A stretch of 64,000 bases of DNA from Crambe crambe (Eukaryota; Porifera; Demospongiae; Poecilosclerida; Crambeidae). The number at the start of each line of letters is the position of its first letter. The first letter of the stretch is position 1. The notes beneath the pieces are model-generated. The model ran no database searches. It was not told where the DNA came from and saw only the letters and a program-made list of their open reading frames with translations. The stretch is taken from NCBI GenBank assembly GCA_963924555.1, contig OZ004595.1:2542001-2606000 (forward strand), read 5' to 3'. A program made the position numbers and the translations under genes. This document shows, in pieces, positions 22,913-50,609 of this stretch.

Positions 22913-23252
22913 TTGTTCCTGGTCTTTTTTCCTCTCTTTTATGGTTTTAGCTATGTATAGAGTTCATTCTTCTATGTGTATGCAGGGACAGATGAAAGAA
23001 GAATAGTTCTCCAATAGCATACCAGCCCAATCACTATCAACGAGTCAAGGTGGAGGTAGAAGATGCTGAAATAGAGTCTACCTTGTTGAATCTAAATCCC
23101 CGAGTCGATACAGTAGTCTATCATCATCATCATTATTCTAGCTACAAATACCTATACCTAGGACCTAGCTAGCTAGCTAGCTAGAGGCAGCTGAGTAATA
23201 TTATGATTTCGAATAATTGGATATCAAATACATGCGCATGCGTATTATAGAA

Positions 23253-23791
23253 GGCTGCCAGGCTGCCCAGGCTGCAGCCTTGGCCCCTTCCAAGGAGACC
23301 CCTGGCCTCCTTGCCAGCTCCCTCTCTCGCCCAGCTGATATCCTTCTACCCAATTGGAAAGGGGGCCGTCCTGCAGCTCTGGATGTCCATGTAATCAGCC
23401 CCCTGCAGCAGCAAACTCTAAATGAAGCCTCCTTCACCCCAGGCCATGCCCTTCAGGTGGGAGTGAACCGCAAGCTAGCATCCTCTTTATCAGCTTGCCG
23501 CTCGGCAGGCTTGCACTTCATTCCTCTGGTAGCAGAAACATTAGGGGGCCTTGCTGATGACACAATTCAAACTGTTCGCTCCATTGGCAAGGCCATCGCA
23601 GACAGAGTGGGTACTACAGATTCCTCCAACTCTTCCAAGCACCTCTTTGGTCGACTAGCCATCGCCCTATGGCGTGGCAACGCCTGTTTATGGCTACATC
23701 GCCTCCCAACTCTCCCCCCCTCTCTAGACGGAGTGCCATGACTTGGACTTGTTTGTTTGTCTGTGTATAATCTAATTCCAAAAAAAAAAAA
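23253..23791 (+). mobile_element. 5'-truncated non-LTR retrotransposon end with poly(A)
   Basis: A poly(A) tail (about 23780-23791) and target duplication ATTATAGAA (23244-23252, 23792-23800) bracket the insert; the empty site is seen in the other inverted arm (near 26245). The insert reads open for about 155 codons ending PTLPPSLDGVP, then a ~40-nt 3' UTR. The text RPADILLPNWKGG...ALDVHVISPL has the look of a PD-(D/E)XK nuclease core, followed by FIPLVAETLGG and LFGRLAIALWRGNACLWLHR. I take it as the C-terminal end of a retroelement polymerase protein; the exact family is uncertain. Confidence 0.7.
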
Positions 23792-24391
23792 ATTATAGAA
23801 AAGATGGCTTCCTAATTGAATTAGTCGAGTGCTGTGCTCCTTAGTGTCTCCTTTTTCATCGACTCTTTCGAGGATCAACGAGTAGAAAAGATCGTAGTTC
23901 GTAGAATTTGGAGTGGATTTGTCCAGAAATCATAGCTGTAGCTTGAGTGGTTCGAGAGATATGGTTGTCTAAGAAGAATAATAATAGAGAAGAAGAAGAA
24001 TATAGCGATTTACCTGCTTGCCGTATTTCTGAAACGGTAAGCTCCCTGGTCCTGAAACTTGGTCTGCACATTGTAGTAGGCTCCAGTAGGCTGGATAATC
24101 ATTCACAGTAGCTTTTGTTAGGTCTTAGTGGGGGAACTGGAATTTCACTTTTGTATTAGTCTATAGGCGGCGCGCGCGGCCGTCCGAGTCATCCCTACAT
24201 TGCTACCGCACTCTCTGCATAGATGTGGGTCCGGGGCCGGGGGGGGGGGGGCGGAGCGGACTAGTATATATATATAGTGGGCGCTCTATATCGCGCGCGC
24301 ATAATATGGCGCCATTGCCACGCCCTTTACTGATGACAGCTAGCTAGCTAGCTAGCTAGTGCAAGCATAGATAATTAGTTGATTGCATAAA

Positions 24392-27300
24392 ATGGAGATG
24401 ATAGTGCGTTTGCTTATCCTCAGTTCATGCCTAACGCCCAACAGTATATTGGTTGTGGGAATAGAAGTGGTCTTCGACCCCAGCACACTATCTCAATATG
24501 ATGCCAGGTAAATTTCATTCTAGCTTTTATTAAAACTGGCTAGGAGTTTTCATGATGCTCATAGCATGGCATAAAGGATAGCTAATTAGCTGATGGCCAC
24601 ATAGCTAGCAGAGATGGATACAGCCCAGTAGAATTTAATGTAGCTAAGCTAGTGGTGTAGCCTGGATTTGAAGGGAAGCAAGTATAGACCTTAACAGTAA
24701 TGTGACTATAAAATGTGAAATATCCCATTGAGCATGCAGCTGTAATCTCAACTAGAAGGCGCTTGAGCATCTTTGGGCAGTATTGTAGATGTTCAGATTT
24801 GTTCAGTTAGCAGTATTTTAGCATGCCAGTGTTTTGCCTTCTTGAGCATCGAATCCTTGGGCTAGCCATTGCAATATTGTTGCCAAGTGCTAGTTCGTTG
24901 TTGTTGTTTTTTGCCAAATACAACTATCTAGGTTCACTTTCATTCGTCATGGTCCCATCTTGCCCACCTGCACATGCTCAGTTGCCAAACTCATCATAGA
25001 GCATAATTTCAAGAATGTAATTTCAAGAGTGACTCTTTATTCCCCCCAAAGTACTAGGACGGTTGGTTGCCTGCAGCCCAGCCACATGCACATTGCACAC
25101 TGCAGTTCAAGCATGGCTAATCCTGTGGGTGATTAAAGCATGTACTTCTAGACCACCCTTCTCTATTAATTAAGGCTCAGTTCTAAGATTACACAACTGC
25201 TTAGAAACATGATAGAGTCAGGTATCTAACTGCCTCCCATTTGTTCCTGTAAGTAGGTTCAGTGCATGTGTGATGGTGTTCGTATCAATGGAGTTGTTAA
25301 TTTTTTTACATTCATCCCATAGCAACCCTCTTCAGGTCACTCTGGGAGATCAGTTGATCATTAGATGTCCTGATTTCGACAGCAAGATTTATCGACTTGT
25401 AAGTTTACGGAAATATTTAAAAGTTTTCTGTTTGCATGCCTGTGGAATAGATAGAGCTTCTACATTGCTATAATTAGAAGTTTTATAAATAGCATCGTTT
25501 ATTTGTTGTTTGTTCAGGGGTACCGGGTGGAATCCATTATTTCAGCTGCTGTGTAAACTTTAAAAATTGATATAAGTTAAATCAACATCAAGGCCGGGGA
25601 TGCATGGCCAAATTTCCTAAAATCTAACAAAAATTCATAATCATGTTCAGTGTGTCAGGGTTCTGTTGTATGAAGTGAATGGACTTGTGAAACTATTGAA
25701 CAAGTGTATGCCAAGTCTGTTGGCAGTTGATTGTCAATTGCTCTATACCCGTGCTTTTGTGTTCTACCGAATGGCACATTTGCTAATGAACTATAGTTGG
25801 AACAATGAAGTGATTTTCAGAGAGTGCGGTAGCACTCTCTATGTAGGGATGACTCGGACGGCTGCGCGCGCCGCCTATAGACTAATACTAAAGTGAAATT
25901 CTAGTTCCCCCACTTAGACCTAACAAAAGCTACTGTGAATGATTATCCAGCCTACTAGAGCCTACTACAATGTGCAGACCAAGTTTCAGGACCAGGGAGC
26001 TTACCGTTTCAGAAATACGGCAAGCAGGTAAATCGCTGGATTCTTCTTCTTCTCTATTATTATTATTATTCTTCTTAGACAACCATATCTCTTGAACCAC
26101 TCAAGCTACAGCTATGATTTCTGGATAAATCAACTCCAAATTTATGAACTACGATCTTTTCTACTCGTTGATCCTCGAAAGAGTCGATGAAAAAGGAGAC
26201 ACTACGGAGCACAGCACTCGACTAATTCGATTAGGAAGCCATCTTTTCTATAATACGCATGCGCATATCCAATTATTTGAAATTATAATATTACTCAGCT
26301 GTCTCTAGCTAGCTAGTTCTAGCTAGCTAGCTCTAGATGATGATAGACTACTGTATCTACTCGGGGATTTAGATTCACCACGGTAGACCATCTTCGACCT
26401 CCAAGTACACAACACCTTGACTCGTTGATAATGATGGCTGGTATGCTGGAGAACTATTCTTTCATCTGTCCCTGCATAGCTACACATAGAAGAATGAACT
26501 CTATACATAGCTAAAACCATAAAAGAGAGGAAAAAAGACCAGGAACAAGTAAGGGAAAAAGCATTTCGTGAAATGAAAAAAGATGTAGGGATGACCACTG
26601 CTCAAAAAAGTAAGGAAACAAGAAGGATGGAAATGGGATCAATCTTTGTTCTGTATATCCAGCCAACAATCCCTACATATACGTCGGGTAGCTTCAGATT
26701 ATAGTGTAGTAATGTACGTATATGTAGGGATTGTTGGCTGGATATACAGAACAAAGATTGATCCCATTTCCATCCTTCTTGTTTCCTTACTTTTTTGAGC
26801 AGTGGTCATCCCTACATCTTTTTTCATTTCACGAAATGCTTTTTCCCCTTATACACACTGTATCACCAGACCACTATGATCAGGTCATACACAGGGCCAA
26901 AGATCACTCAACTACATGCTATTATTACTTCCTCCATGTCATGGAGTCATACTAGAACATAATATACACTTCTCCTTACAGTGATTAATGTACATATGCT
27001 GTACATCTTGTAAAGCAATTCAAGGTACAAATAACTGTACTTTACCATGTGATATGGTACAGTTCATTGAATTAGAGAATTCTTTAACCACTTCTTCTTA
27101 TTATCTATGTACTTCCTTATCTCTTCAGTCAAGCTTGTTGCTATTATTTGTTTAGGGTCCCTCCCAATAATTATTTTAATTTGTTATGACTGTTTATCAT
27201 AATTGTGGCAGCAAAGCGGATGTTTTTATTTACTGGGCTAGACTGCTTATGTAAATACCAATGTTGAAGGCCACCCCTTTGTATGACTAATGGTCAATGC

Positions 27301-30300
27301 TGGGTTCACAATAACACTATTATTGTCTGGACATGATTATGTAATCACACTAGGGCAGCAATGACTGGACAAAGTTGACCAGAAAATGTCTTGCGACTGA
27401 CTGTTATTGTTAACCCAAAAACCTGAGGTGACTAGAAGGGTAAAGTGATAATTTCCCAGCAAAGGAGGTGATTATAAGAAGGAATTTCATTGCATTTTAT
27501 AATGCATGTGTGAAGTAATTTAATACCCTTCATATTCAAATAGGGTGATTCTAGAGTGGAATGTAGGTTATAATAAAATGGTAATTTATGGAATCTGGGT
27601 TTTAAGTTTAGACATACAGCTTGAGTCTTTGTTTCTCATTCCGCTTATTTTTCCATTCCGAAATTGCATGCTGGCCAGGGGAGGAGTATGCATACTGACT
27701 ACATAATTTCATGTAAACTATGAACAGATGATTGCAGTGAATCAAGTGAAATTCTCAGTTGCATTGTACTATATATACTCTATGCATCATGAATGATATT
27801 CACGAGGTTACTTTGTGTGGGGCCTGAGATAAGCTAATTACATTAATTGATGATTTCACATATTCTAACTATTTTTGAGAAATCCTTCAGTCTCTCCAGT
27901 CTGATTGTTTTTTTCTTTCTTTTCTCTTCTTTTACGTTGGCTAGTGGGACCAACTATACTATGACTATAGTGATTTGGTGTGTCAAAATGTAATAATCAA
28001 AAACCGATGAGAAAAATTAATGTGCCGAGGTTAGCTATCGCCATGTATCCCACCAAGTTGATGGTATGTTTTTGGTAACTCTTCATATCACTGACACTCG
28101 CAACAAAAAACAAAGCGAGAGAGTATGCACATCAGGCAGACAACACTCGTTTAAGGGGGAAGGGGCCTCGGAAAAAGAGGGAAAGAGTCCTCATATTGTT
28201 TATTCATGGTGTTGATAATATTATTCATAAGTAATTGACACTATGTGACCAATCCTGATTTAGGATTGCCAAAAGGAGAATATCAAAGAGTCCACATTGA
28301 GGGTTCCACTGTTGAGGGTTTCTATTTCATGAAGTCCACTTTGAGGGTTCCACTGTTCATGAAGTCCACTTTGAGGGTTCCATTGTAAAAGCTTTTGCAT
28401 GAAGTCCACATTGAAAGGTTCCACTGTAGGGATTTTCGAGTGGGTCCACATTGATTCTACTGTAGGGATTTTCAGTCCACATTGAGGGGTTCCACTCTAT
28501 CATAAATAAGAGTCGCTTTCTCTTATTGCAGCTGGATCGAGGAGAGTATGACGATTGTGTCTCTCACACTAGTGTGTCCATCGGGCAGTGTTTCGGTGCT
28601 TCAATTGAGGACCATTTCTTGGACATAATGATCTCCCTCACTTCTTCTTCACTGGACCAAGTGATTGTATATGAGCCAAATATGATATATTATCTTGCTA
28701 GTAAGTGTTTATACATATTTTTGTGATTTTGAAAAAGTTGAAGCATTCCTTTGTTATTATTGTTGTTGTTTTTTTGTTTTTTGTTTTTCATTCAAAAGTA
28801 CCCATGAAAGTTTTCCCTCCCAGGTCTCACTTGATCATTTGTTACATCGCTCTAACTTTCTCAATTCTGGGCCATAATTTAAAACACCAGTGGAAGGCTG
28901 ATCACTCCCTCCCACTGTATGAGGTGATTTTTTGATATTTGAAATTGGTTTAAGAATTGAGAAAGTTATAGCAGTTTTAATAAACGATCAAATGAATCCA
29001 AATAGACATTAGTACTGCGAGTTAGACCTTGGAAGTACATTGGTGCCATGGAGTCTTTCATTTGTTTTGGAGAGTGTATGTTTGCATAAAACTTCCTTCA
29101 AGCCATAAAAGTTTCTTACTTAGTGTGGCTACTCAGTTTCAAGGTCTTCATCATCACGAATAGGCTGTATTGAGAAAACAACTGGTTAGGTCACCTTCCT
29201 TGATAAAAATAGAGAAAGTGGGTCAATGCCTTTCATTGGTGTTCAGTTGAATTACCATACCTTAGCAGGATTCTGCCCAGAATTCTTGAGCTGTGGCCGA
29301 AATTTATTTTGCCTAGATGTTCATTTAGGGGCGTCCCTTTGGATGATCAAAACCATCACTAATATGTAGTACAAGCTGAAAGTAGTATGAGTAGTGGCTG
29401 AAATAGCAAAGTGGTGGCCACAATGGCCACTGTCAACCAGTGTGGGCAGAACCCTGCCTTAGTACACCTCAGCTGCTTCTAAGAAGGTACAGCAGATTGC
29501 AGTGATCTTGCAACATGAAATCCATAACAGCAAAACCAAAATTTACATAGCCTCCTTTCAAATGACTTTGGAGTTAGGCTACTTGAAAGGAGGCTATGTA
29601 AATTTTGGTTTTGCAGTTCTGGATTTCCTGTTGCAAGATTACTGCAATCTGCTGTATGCACATATTACTAGCACAGAGCTTGGCATAGTAATGCAATTAA
29701 CATGCTAGGCATATGGAAGTTGCTACAGTAGCATGGGAGAAGCCCCCCCCCCCCCCCCCTCCCTTGAGAATTCCTTTCACATAGTGCCCCCTCCTTCCCT
29801 CATAATTAAACAGTATGCTAGGAACATGTATAATCTCTGAACTGGCTACTGGTTTCTGGAAGAGTTCATACACTGGCCCTTGGAATCAAGTTTTCATTCC
29901 AAACAAATTAGTCACGAGGCTTAGGGATACAAACCATACCCCAATATAGAAGCCACACCCAGTTTGATATTTTGAGTAGCTGTGCTGCAACCCCTCATGT
30001 AAATAAAACATAATATATAACCACAAGCATGCAGAGGTGTAATAGCTGGAGCTTCCATGATTAAATTGGGACAGTACAGTATGTAACCACGGAAACTATA
30101 GAAGCTCCACCTCTGCATTTGTATATAATGTTGAATGTCTAGCAGTTGCAGTTTTTTTCCCCCCACTAACTTCATTCATGATCACCCGACTGTGGGTCTC
30201 CAGCCCTTATAATATTATTTCCATAGAAAGGTATAAACCCCCCCCCCCCCAAATTTGACGTCCCCAAATCAGGACTGCAAGGAGGGGTGCTTCCCCCACC

Positions 30301-32473
30301 AACTCATCCCCCTTCCCAAAAATTTGAAGCCTCTATCACATAATTAACTATTTTTAATTTTTTTAACGACCACTTGTGAAGGCACTATGAGAGTAGCTGT
30401 ATACCCTAAAGGGTTAAAAATTTGCTTCTTGGGACAATGATAACTTAATTTAAAAAAATTTTAAAATTATAATTAAGATATCATTTGAATCTTCTTTAGA
30501 AGCTCTACAAAATGTGGCTCTCTATTTCCAAATATGGGCACTGTAATCCACGTTAAATGACCTAAAGTACTGAAAGGTACTTGAAAACATTAGTGAATCA
30601 CTTAAAAGATGGTTTAAAAATTGTGTGTGTTGCTATGGAAAAAGGAAAGCCACATTTTGTAGTCCTTCAACATAATTAGCACTGTGTAAAGTGATGAAAT
30701 TTTACCACAATTTTTTCCTGAGTTATTACTGTCGGTCTTCATTTTTGCTTGAACGCAATATTTTGGGGCCTCAATTCTTAAGCCACACCCATTTTTTGGT
30801 TCGTAAGTACTCCAACTATCATTGAAATAGCATACTTAATTTCATGCGAATACACATTACGGTTAATGAGTAATCCAATATTTTTTAGTGCAAAATTTTT
30901 AGCCAGGGAACCCCCCTTAAAGATGTAATAATCATATCCGTACATACATGAGGTCTCAATGTGGGTCTGTTATTTTTTTCCCCTCAAGGTTTTGTAAATG
31001 GAAGTACAAGCCCATTATCTGGAGGAGCATGTACTCGTGGTTTTAAGATGGCCATTGAAGTACTTCCTAATGGTGGTGGTGGTGGTGGTGGAGGAGGTGG
31101 TGGTGGAGGAGGAGGAGGAGGTTCTACTTCTGTGACTGCGTCTGCTGGAGGTATGTCTATTGTATGTATGTATGTATGTATGTATGTATGTATGTATGTA
31201 TGTACACTGATATCAGATCCTCTTATAAATGGTCACTTCCCAACTCATTTAAAAACTTATGACCAAATCTCTGTTACCACCAGCTCTGTATTGTTGCAAT
31301 AATATTAAATTATTTGAATTAGGTACTGAAGGTCTCTCGCCACCATCATTTGGAACTAACGAAATAATAATAGTGGCTGTTGTGGGAGGAGTTTGTATCA
31401 TAGTCTTGCCGATTTTAATAATACCGATTTTAATAATATGTGTTGTAATGTATAAGAAGAAGAAATCAGGACAAAATATTGAAAAAGTCGATATCGAAAA
31501 AGTAACTCTAAAGGAGTCACCACCAGGATCATTGAATTCAAATGATATAGAATCAGCAAAAGGTAAACTGAATCAAGATAAGAAAACTGAAGCCAAACGT
31601 AGACGAGTAGAACCTGACTCAACTGTTGAGTTTGATGTTGGGAAAAGGAAGGCAACTTTTCGTAAGCAAACTAAAGATGAGACTGATGCAAATCCGACTC
31701 GTGCAGCTATGAAAAATGGGAACATTCCCAGCAAAAGTGGTAAAGAAGGTGGTGGTAAGAAACCGACTCCGAATGCTGCCCTAGGTTCAGCACAAAATGG
31801 TAGCAGATCAAGACCAGGGAAGGGACTTCAAAATCAAAGTGTATCTGGATCAGAGAAGATAAAAGGGCCTTCACAGAAGCAAGGTGATGCTAAAAATCAA
31901 AGTGTATCTGGATCAAACAAGAAAACAGTGCCTTCACAGAAGCAAAGTGATACTCAAAATCAAAGTATTTCTGGACCAGAGAAGAAAAAAGGGCCTTCAC
32001 AGAAGCAAAGTGATGCTCAAAATCAAAGTGTATCTGGATCAGAGAAGAAAAAACAGAAGCAAACTGATCCTCAAAATCAAACTGTTTCTGGACTGGAGAA
32101 GAAAACTGGACCTCTACATAACCAAACTGATGCTGGAACCAGATTAAATCCAACAAGGCCACTTTCAACAAGTCACTACTCAAATCATAGTAAGAATATT
32201 GGTGCGAAGACATCAAATTCAGAAAGTGCAAGAAAAGGAATTGGTAGTGGGAAAGTTGCCCCTGAAAGTAAACAAGAAAGAAATAGAACTACTACCACAC
32301 AACCCACTAACAGCAGTACAAATGGCCAGTCTGGAAATTTGAACAAGACTCCCTCTAGAATTGACAGGCCGAAACGAAGTGCTCCTGCACCACCTGCACC
32401 ACCTACCAGCAGCCTACCAGTATCAACTGGAAAAAAACGAACAGGACGGGATCCCCATCATTCTTTGAAATAA
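24392..32473 (+). CDS. Ephrin-like membrane protein A, poly-Gly linker and repeat tail
   Basis: Five exons: 24392-24507, 25323-25398, 28532-28700, 30989-31150, 31323-32473. Total 557 residues, frame continuous, intron phases 2-0-1-1. Signal peptide from MEMIVRLLIL. The head (exons 1-4) follows the ephrin ectodomain order: VTLGDQLIIRCP, Y.L, EYDDC, a third Cys (GQC), a YYLAS strand and a fourth Cys (GGAC). Four cysteines match the two disulfides known in ephrins. Then come 17 glycines, a short Ser/Thr stretch, a membrane helix (VAVVGGVCIIVLPILIIPIL, about 31370-31445), KKKK and a Lys/Ser/Gln-rich tail. The tail has five ~21-residue units around QNQSVSGSEKKKGPSQKQ (31828-32140) and ends in Pro-rich text. 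Known ephrins bind Eph kinases; ligand activity here is inference. The promoter side and intron 2 carry the two inverted arms. It lacks the N-terminal Trp of its paralogs. Confidence 0.75.
25819..26851 (-). mobile_element. Right ~1.03-kb inverted arm, in intron 2
   Basis: Reverse complement of 22631-24216 without the nested LINE. Begins AGAGAGTGCGGTAGCACTCT, itself a small hairpin, and ends with the palindromic MITE at 26550-26851. It lies in intron 2 of the gene at 24392-32473, so exons 1 and 2 sit in the 1.6-kb loop between arms. Confidence 0.8.
26550..26851. mobile_element. Palindromic MITE, full copy
   Basis: Same family as 1-220 and 22631-22912; this copy keeps the GGAAATGGGATCAATC stem extension also seen at the window start. 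Confidence 0.85.
26852..28531. other. Rest of intron 2 of ephrin-like A, with a minisatellite
   Basis: 27165-27256 is a dispersed repeat shared with 17436-17535. 28270-28500 holds degenerate tandem units of about 30-50 bp built on GTCCACATTGAGGGTTCCAC, ending just before the exon 3 acceptor at 28531. No other gene seen. Confidence 0.6.
28701..30988. other. Intron 3 of ephrin-like A, with hairpin MITE
   Basis: 29488-29656 is an inverted repeat of about 75-bp arms (CAGCAGATTGCAGT against ACTGCAATCTGCTG), a MITE. A smaller hairpin lies at about 30030-30118 (TGCAGAGGTG/CACCTCTGCA). C runs lie near 29743 and 30240. No gene. Confidence 0.6.
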
Positions 32474-32739
32474 TTAATCGCTAGCTACACTCTTTAGTTA
32501 TTACAGTCCCTCATCATCATTAATGCATTGTGTTTGTTGTTGATATCCTTTACCAATGAAATGATGACTGTCACAAAAATTTAATGATAATCGAGTCAAA
32601 ATCTCATGTATCACCCAAATAGAGCATAAAAACAACAAAATACAATAGTTACATGTAAATGCAATTAAACTTGCTCAAAAAGTTCAGGTTTCCTGCCTTC
32701 AAATTGTTCACAATTGTGCTCGCCTGTCTGCTATCTCCC

Positions 32740-34200
32740 ACGTCCCTGTGACTGATCCATCAGCAAGCCCCCCAGGTCCCCCACATCACACTGTGGACAC
32801 GGCTTACTCCCCTTTCCATGAGAACTTAACACCCTGCTGAGGTTTTTTAGCCCCTTGACTTGCCAGGATCATGATTCACTCTATCCCACAGCTCGGACCC
32901 ACCCATGTCTTCCTAACAAAGTTCCTAATTCAAAGTTCATTAATCAAAGTTCATTGTAAAGGCCCAGTGGGCATATAGAGTACAGAATTAAAAGTTCAGA
33001 ATAGCTCGCTCATGTCATCACTACACATGTAGATGCCAACTTCACCTCGGATGAACTTTTGCAAGAACTGTCATCAGTTTCAGACTCTGACTTGACTACC
33101 TGTGTCACTTTGCTAAATTATTTTAACTTTAGTTTTGTTATACCATACATTAGTCACTGACTCTGACTGAACTCTGTTCAATTAGCTACCTGTGTTCTTT
33201 AGCTAAGCAGGTGGTCCCTTTGAACACTGACACTTTCACACACTGGGCATGCAGATGTAGCATGGGAGGGGAAAGCGATCACACGTACCAAGTTCTTCAG
33301 CCCATCAACACATCTCTCACCGCCATCCAGTGCAAGGTCCCATAGCCTCGGCCATCCCACCTCACTTTCAATCTTCGCTCATGAACCAGGCAGATGGAGC
33401 TGATGTCGTCAGAGAGAGAGAGAGAGAGTAAGGTCTGGGAACTCAGAGTATCACTATTCTCCAGGGCAGTAATTTTGCCAAGGAACTTCAGTTTTCTCAC
33501 CAGACACAATGCTCTGGCAGTTCTCAGTCCGACCACGATAGAGGCTGGTGTGTTACAGTACCACTGTGGGAGTTTGAGGAGCCTCTTTGTGAGTTCCCCA
33601 AGGAAGGAGTTCAACATTTGGATGGAGTTTGGTGTCAGACACCAGTTCTCTGCACCATATTATAAGAGCACAGGTAGGATGCAGGTGTCCACGACAGACT
33701 TCCCAGACACAGGTGAGAGTTGCTCCTGGAAGAGACCCATGCTACCATAGGCAAAGAAAGATTTCCTGGCCTTCAAGATGTAATCGATTGATGGTTTGGC
33801 CGAAAGGTCGTGGTGCCATTTGAAACCGAGGTATTTGGCAGTGCCCCTGGATGGCAGGGTTGTGTTCTCGATCTCACAGACAGGGTGTGGGACATTATTC
33901 TTCTGGGCAAAGGAGACAATCTCACATTTACTAGGATTTAGCTGGAGGAAGTTGTTCTTGCAAAATGCGTAATCTGCTCTTCAAGAGTGGTGGCTGATGT
34001 GGACAGGGTTCTGATATCATCAGCATGCAAGTAGGCACCACCTTACAACCTGTTCACACAAGCCCAAATCCGATGACTCCAAAGATGTCAGCAGCGGGTC
34101 CATTACAATATTAAAAAGAGTCGGGGAAAGGACTGAACCCTGGCGCACACCTCTTTCAATAGGGAACACACGAGATGAAACTCCATCGACACACACACAG
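32740..34200 (-). mobile_element. Decayed LINE (non-LTR retrotransposon) fragment
   Basis: Minus-strand text near 34140-34080 reads GVRQGSVLSPTLFN, the reverse transcriptase motif before the active site; the expected YADD appears as HADD near 34030. Further on are FAQKNNVPHPVC, LSAKPSIDYILKARKSFFAYG and LPVLLYGAENWCLTPNSIQ (33930-33590), typical of the thumb and connector of jockey/CR1-like elements. 32900-32770 resembles the C-terminal Cys region (PCPQCD). There are several frame changes and no upstream endonuclease, so it is a dead 5'-truncated copy. Confidence 0.75.
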
Positions 34201-34428
34201 CAAGTCCCATCTCCTTGATAGCTCGAGTGCGCATGCGCATATTATGCGTGCGCAATGGCTGTCAGTTATGCCATAGATTAAAGAATGGGTTTTGCTCTTA
34301 TACAGGGGTGCTTTATCGCGTGTACTGCGCGCTGACTGACGCACGTCGTTCGTTCATCACACTATTACAAGCTGGGCAACTGGAATGCTTAGTTTCGCTC
34401 CTTCTAGGGTGCTTTATCACATGCACAC

Positions 34429-50192
<15,764 letters not shown>

Positions 50193-50436
50193 TTTCAGAA
50201 CTGAAAATAGTGGGTTCTGGAGCCAAGTGATTCCAAAGTCAGCACAAGATTAGCTACTCTGAGATAAACCCAGCACAAGTGTACTGTTCAGGACTGAACT
50301 AAGTTAAGTATACGTAGCTAATTTATTATTATACATTATTTAGTAGCTAATGCTCAATAATTGGAAGACTACTGTTAAGACGCATTGATTGGCTGATATC
50401 GTCCCCAAATGATGGACAGTCACATTCGATAATGCC

Positions 50437-50484
50437 TAGCCTCGCGCCAGGCTCTCCTGAGAGCTAGAGCCTGGCGCGAGGCTA
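50437..50484. repeat. Short perfect hairpin between genes B and C
   Basis: TAGCCTCGCGCCAGGCTCT pairs with AGAGCCTGGCGCGAGGCTA around a short loop. It lies about 125 bp before the next ATG. Its TAGCCTCG end resembles the element at 47480-48223, so a tiny MITE derivative is likely; a role as a terminator or insulator is untested. Confidence 0.6.
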
Positions 50485-50609
50485 TGCTATGCGATCATGT
50501 GATACAAGCAGCATGACGCAAAAAGCGCGTGTGAATTGTACGTACATTATGTCATGATGTGTCTTCAAGACGCTACAGAATTAGGTAGATAACTCCAGCT
50601 CCATGCATA

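Larger units (their letters stand above)
22631..24216 (+). mobile_element. Left ~1.04-kb inverted arm (with nested LINE)
   Basis: Reverse complement of 25819-26851 over essentially its whole length once the 23253-23800 insertion is removed. Outer end: the palindromic MITE at 22631-22912. Inner end: CTACCGCACTCTCT. Shared landmarks include the GGAACAAG junction, the ACTCGTTGATCCTCGAAAG text and CGTTTCAGAAATACGG. It lies directly upstream of the gene starting at 24392. The two arms may be one giant foldback or two copies of one element in opposite orientation. Confidence 0.8.

Noticed and set aside
22573-22950. Open frames on both strands with SQQSLHIRRVA or similar text
   Set aside because: They read through the palindromic MITE; the same peptide appears at every copy and on both strands.
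25666-25896. Extra exon of ephrin-like A between exons 2 and 3
   Set aside because: No phase-compatible splice pair and no counterpart in the three paralogs; it runs into the inverted arm.
29488-29656. MicroRNA precursor hairpin
   Set aside because: Arms of about 75 bp with near-full pairing fit a MITE better; no small-RNA data to support processing.
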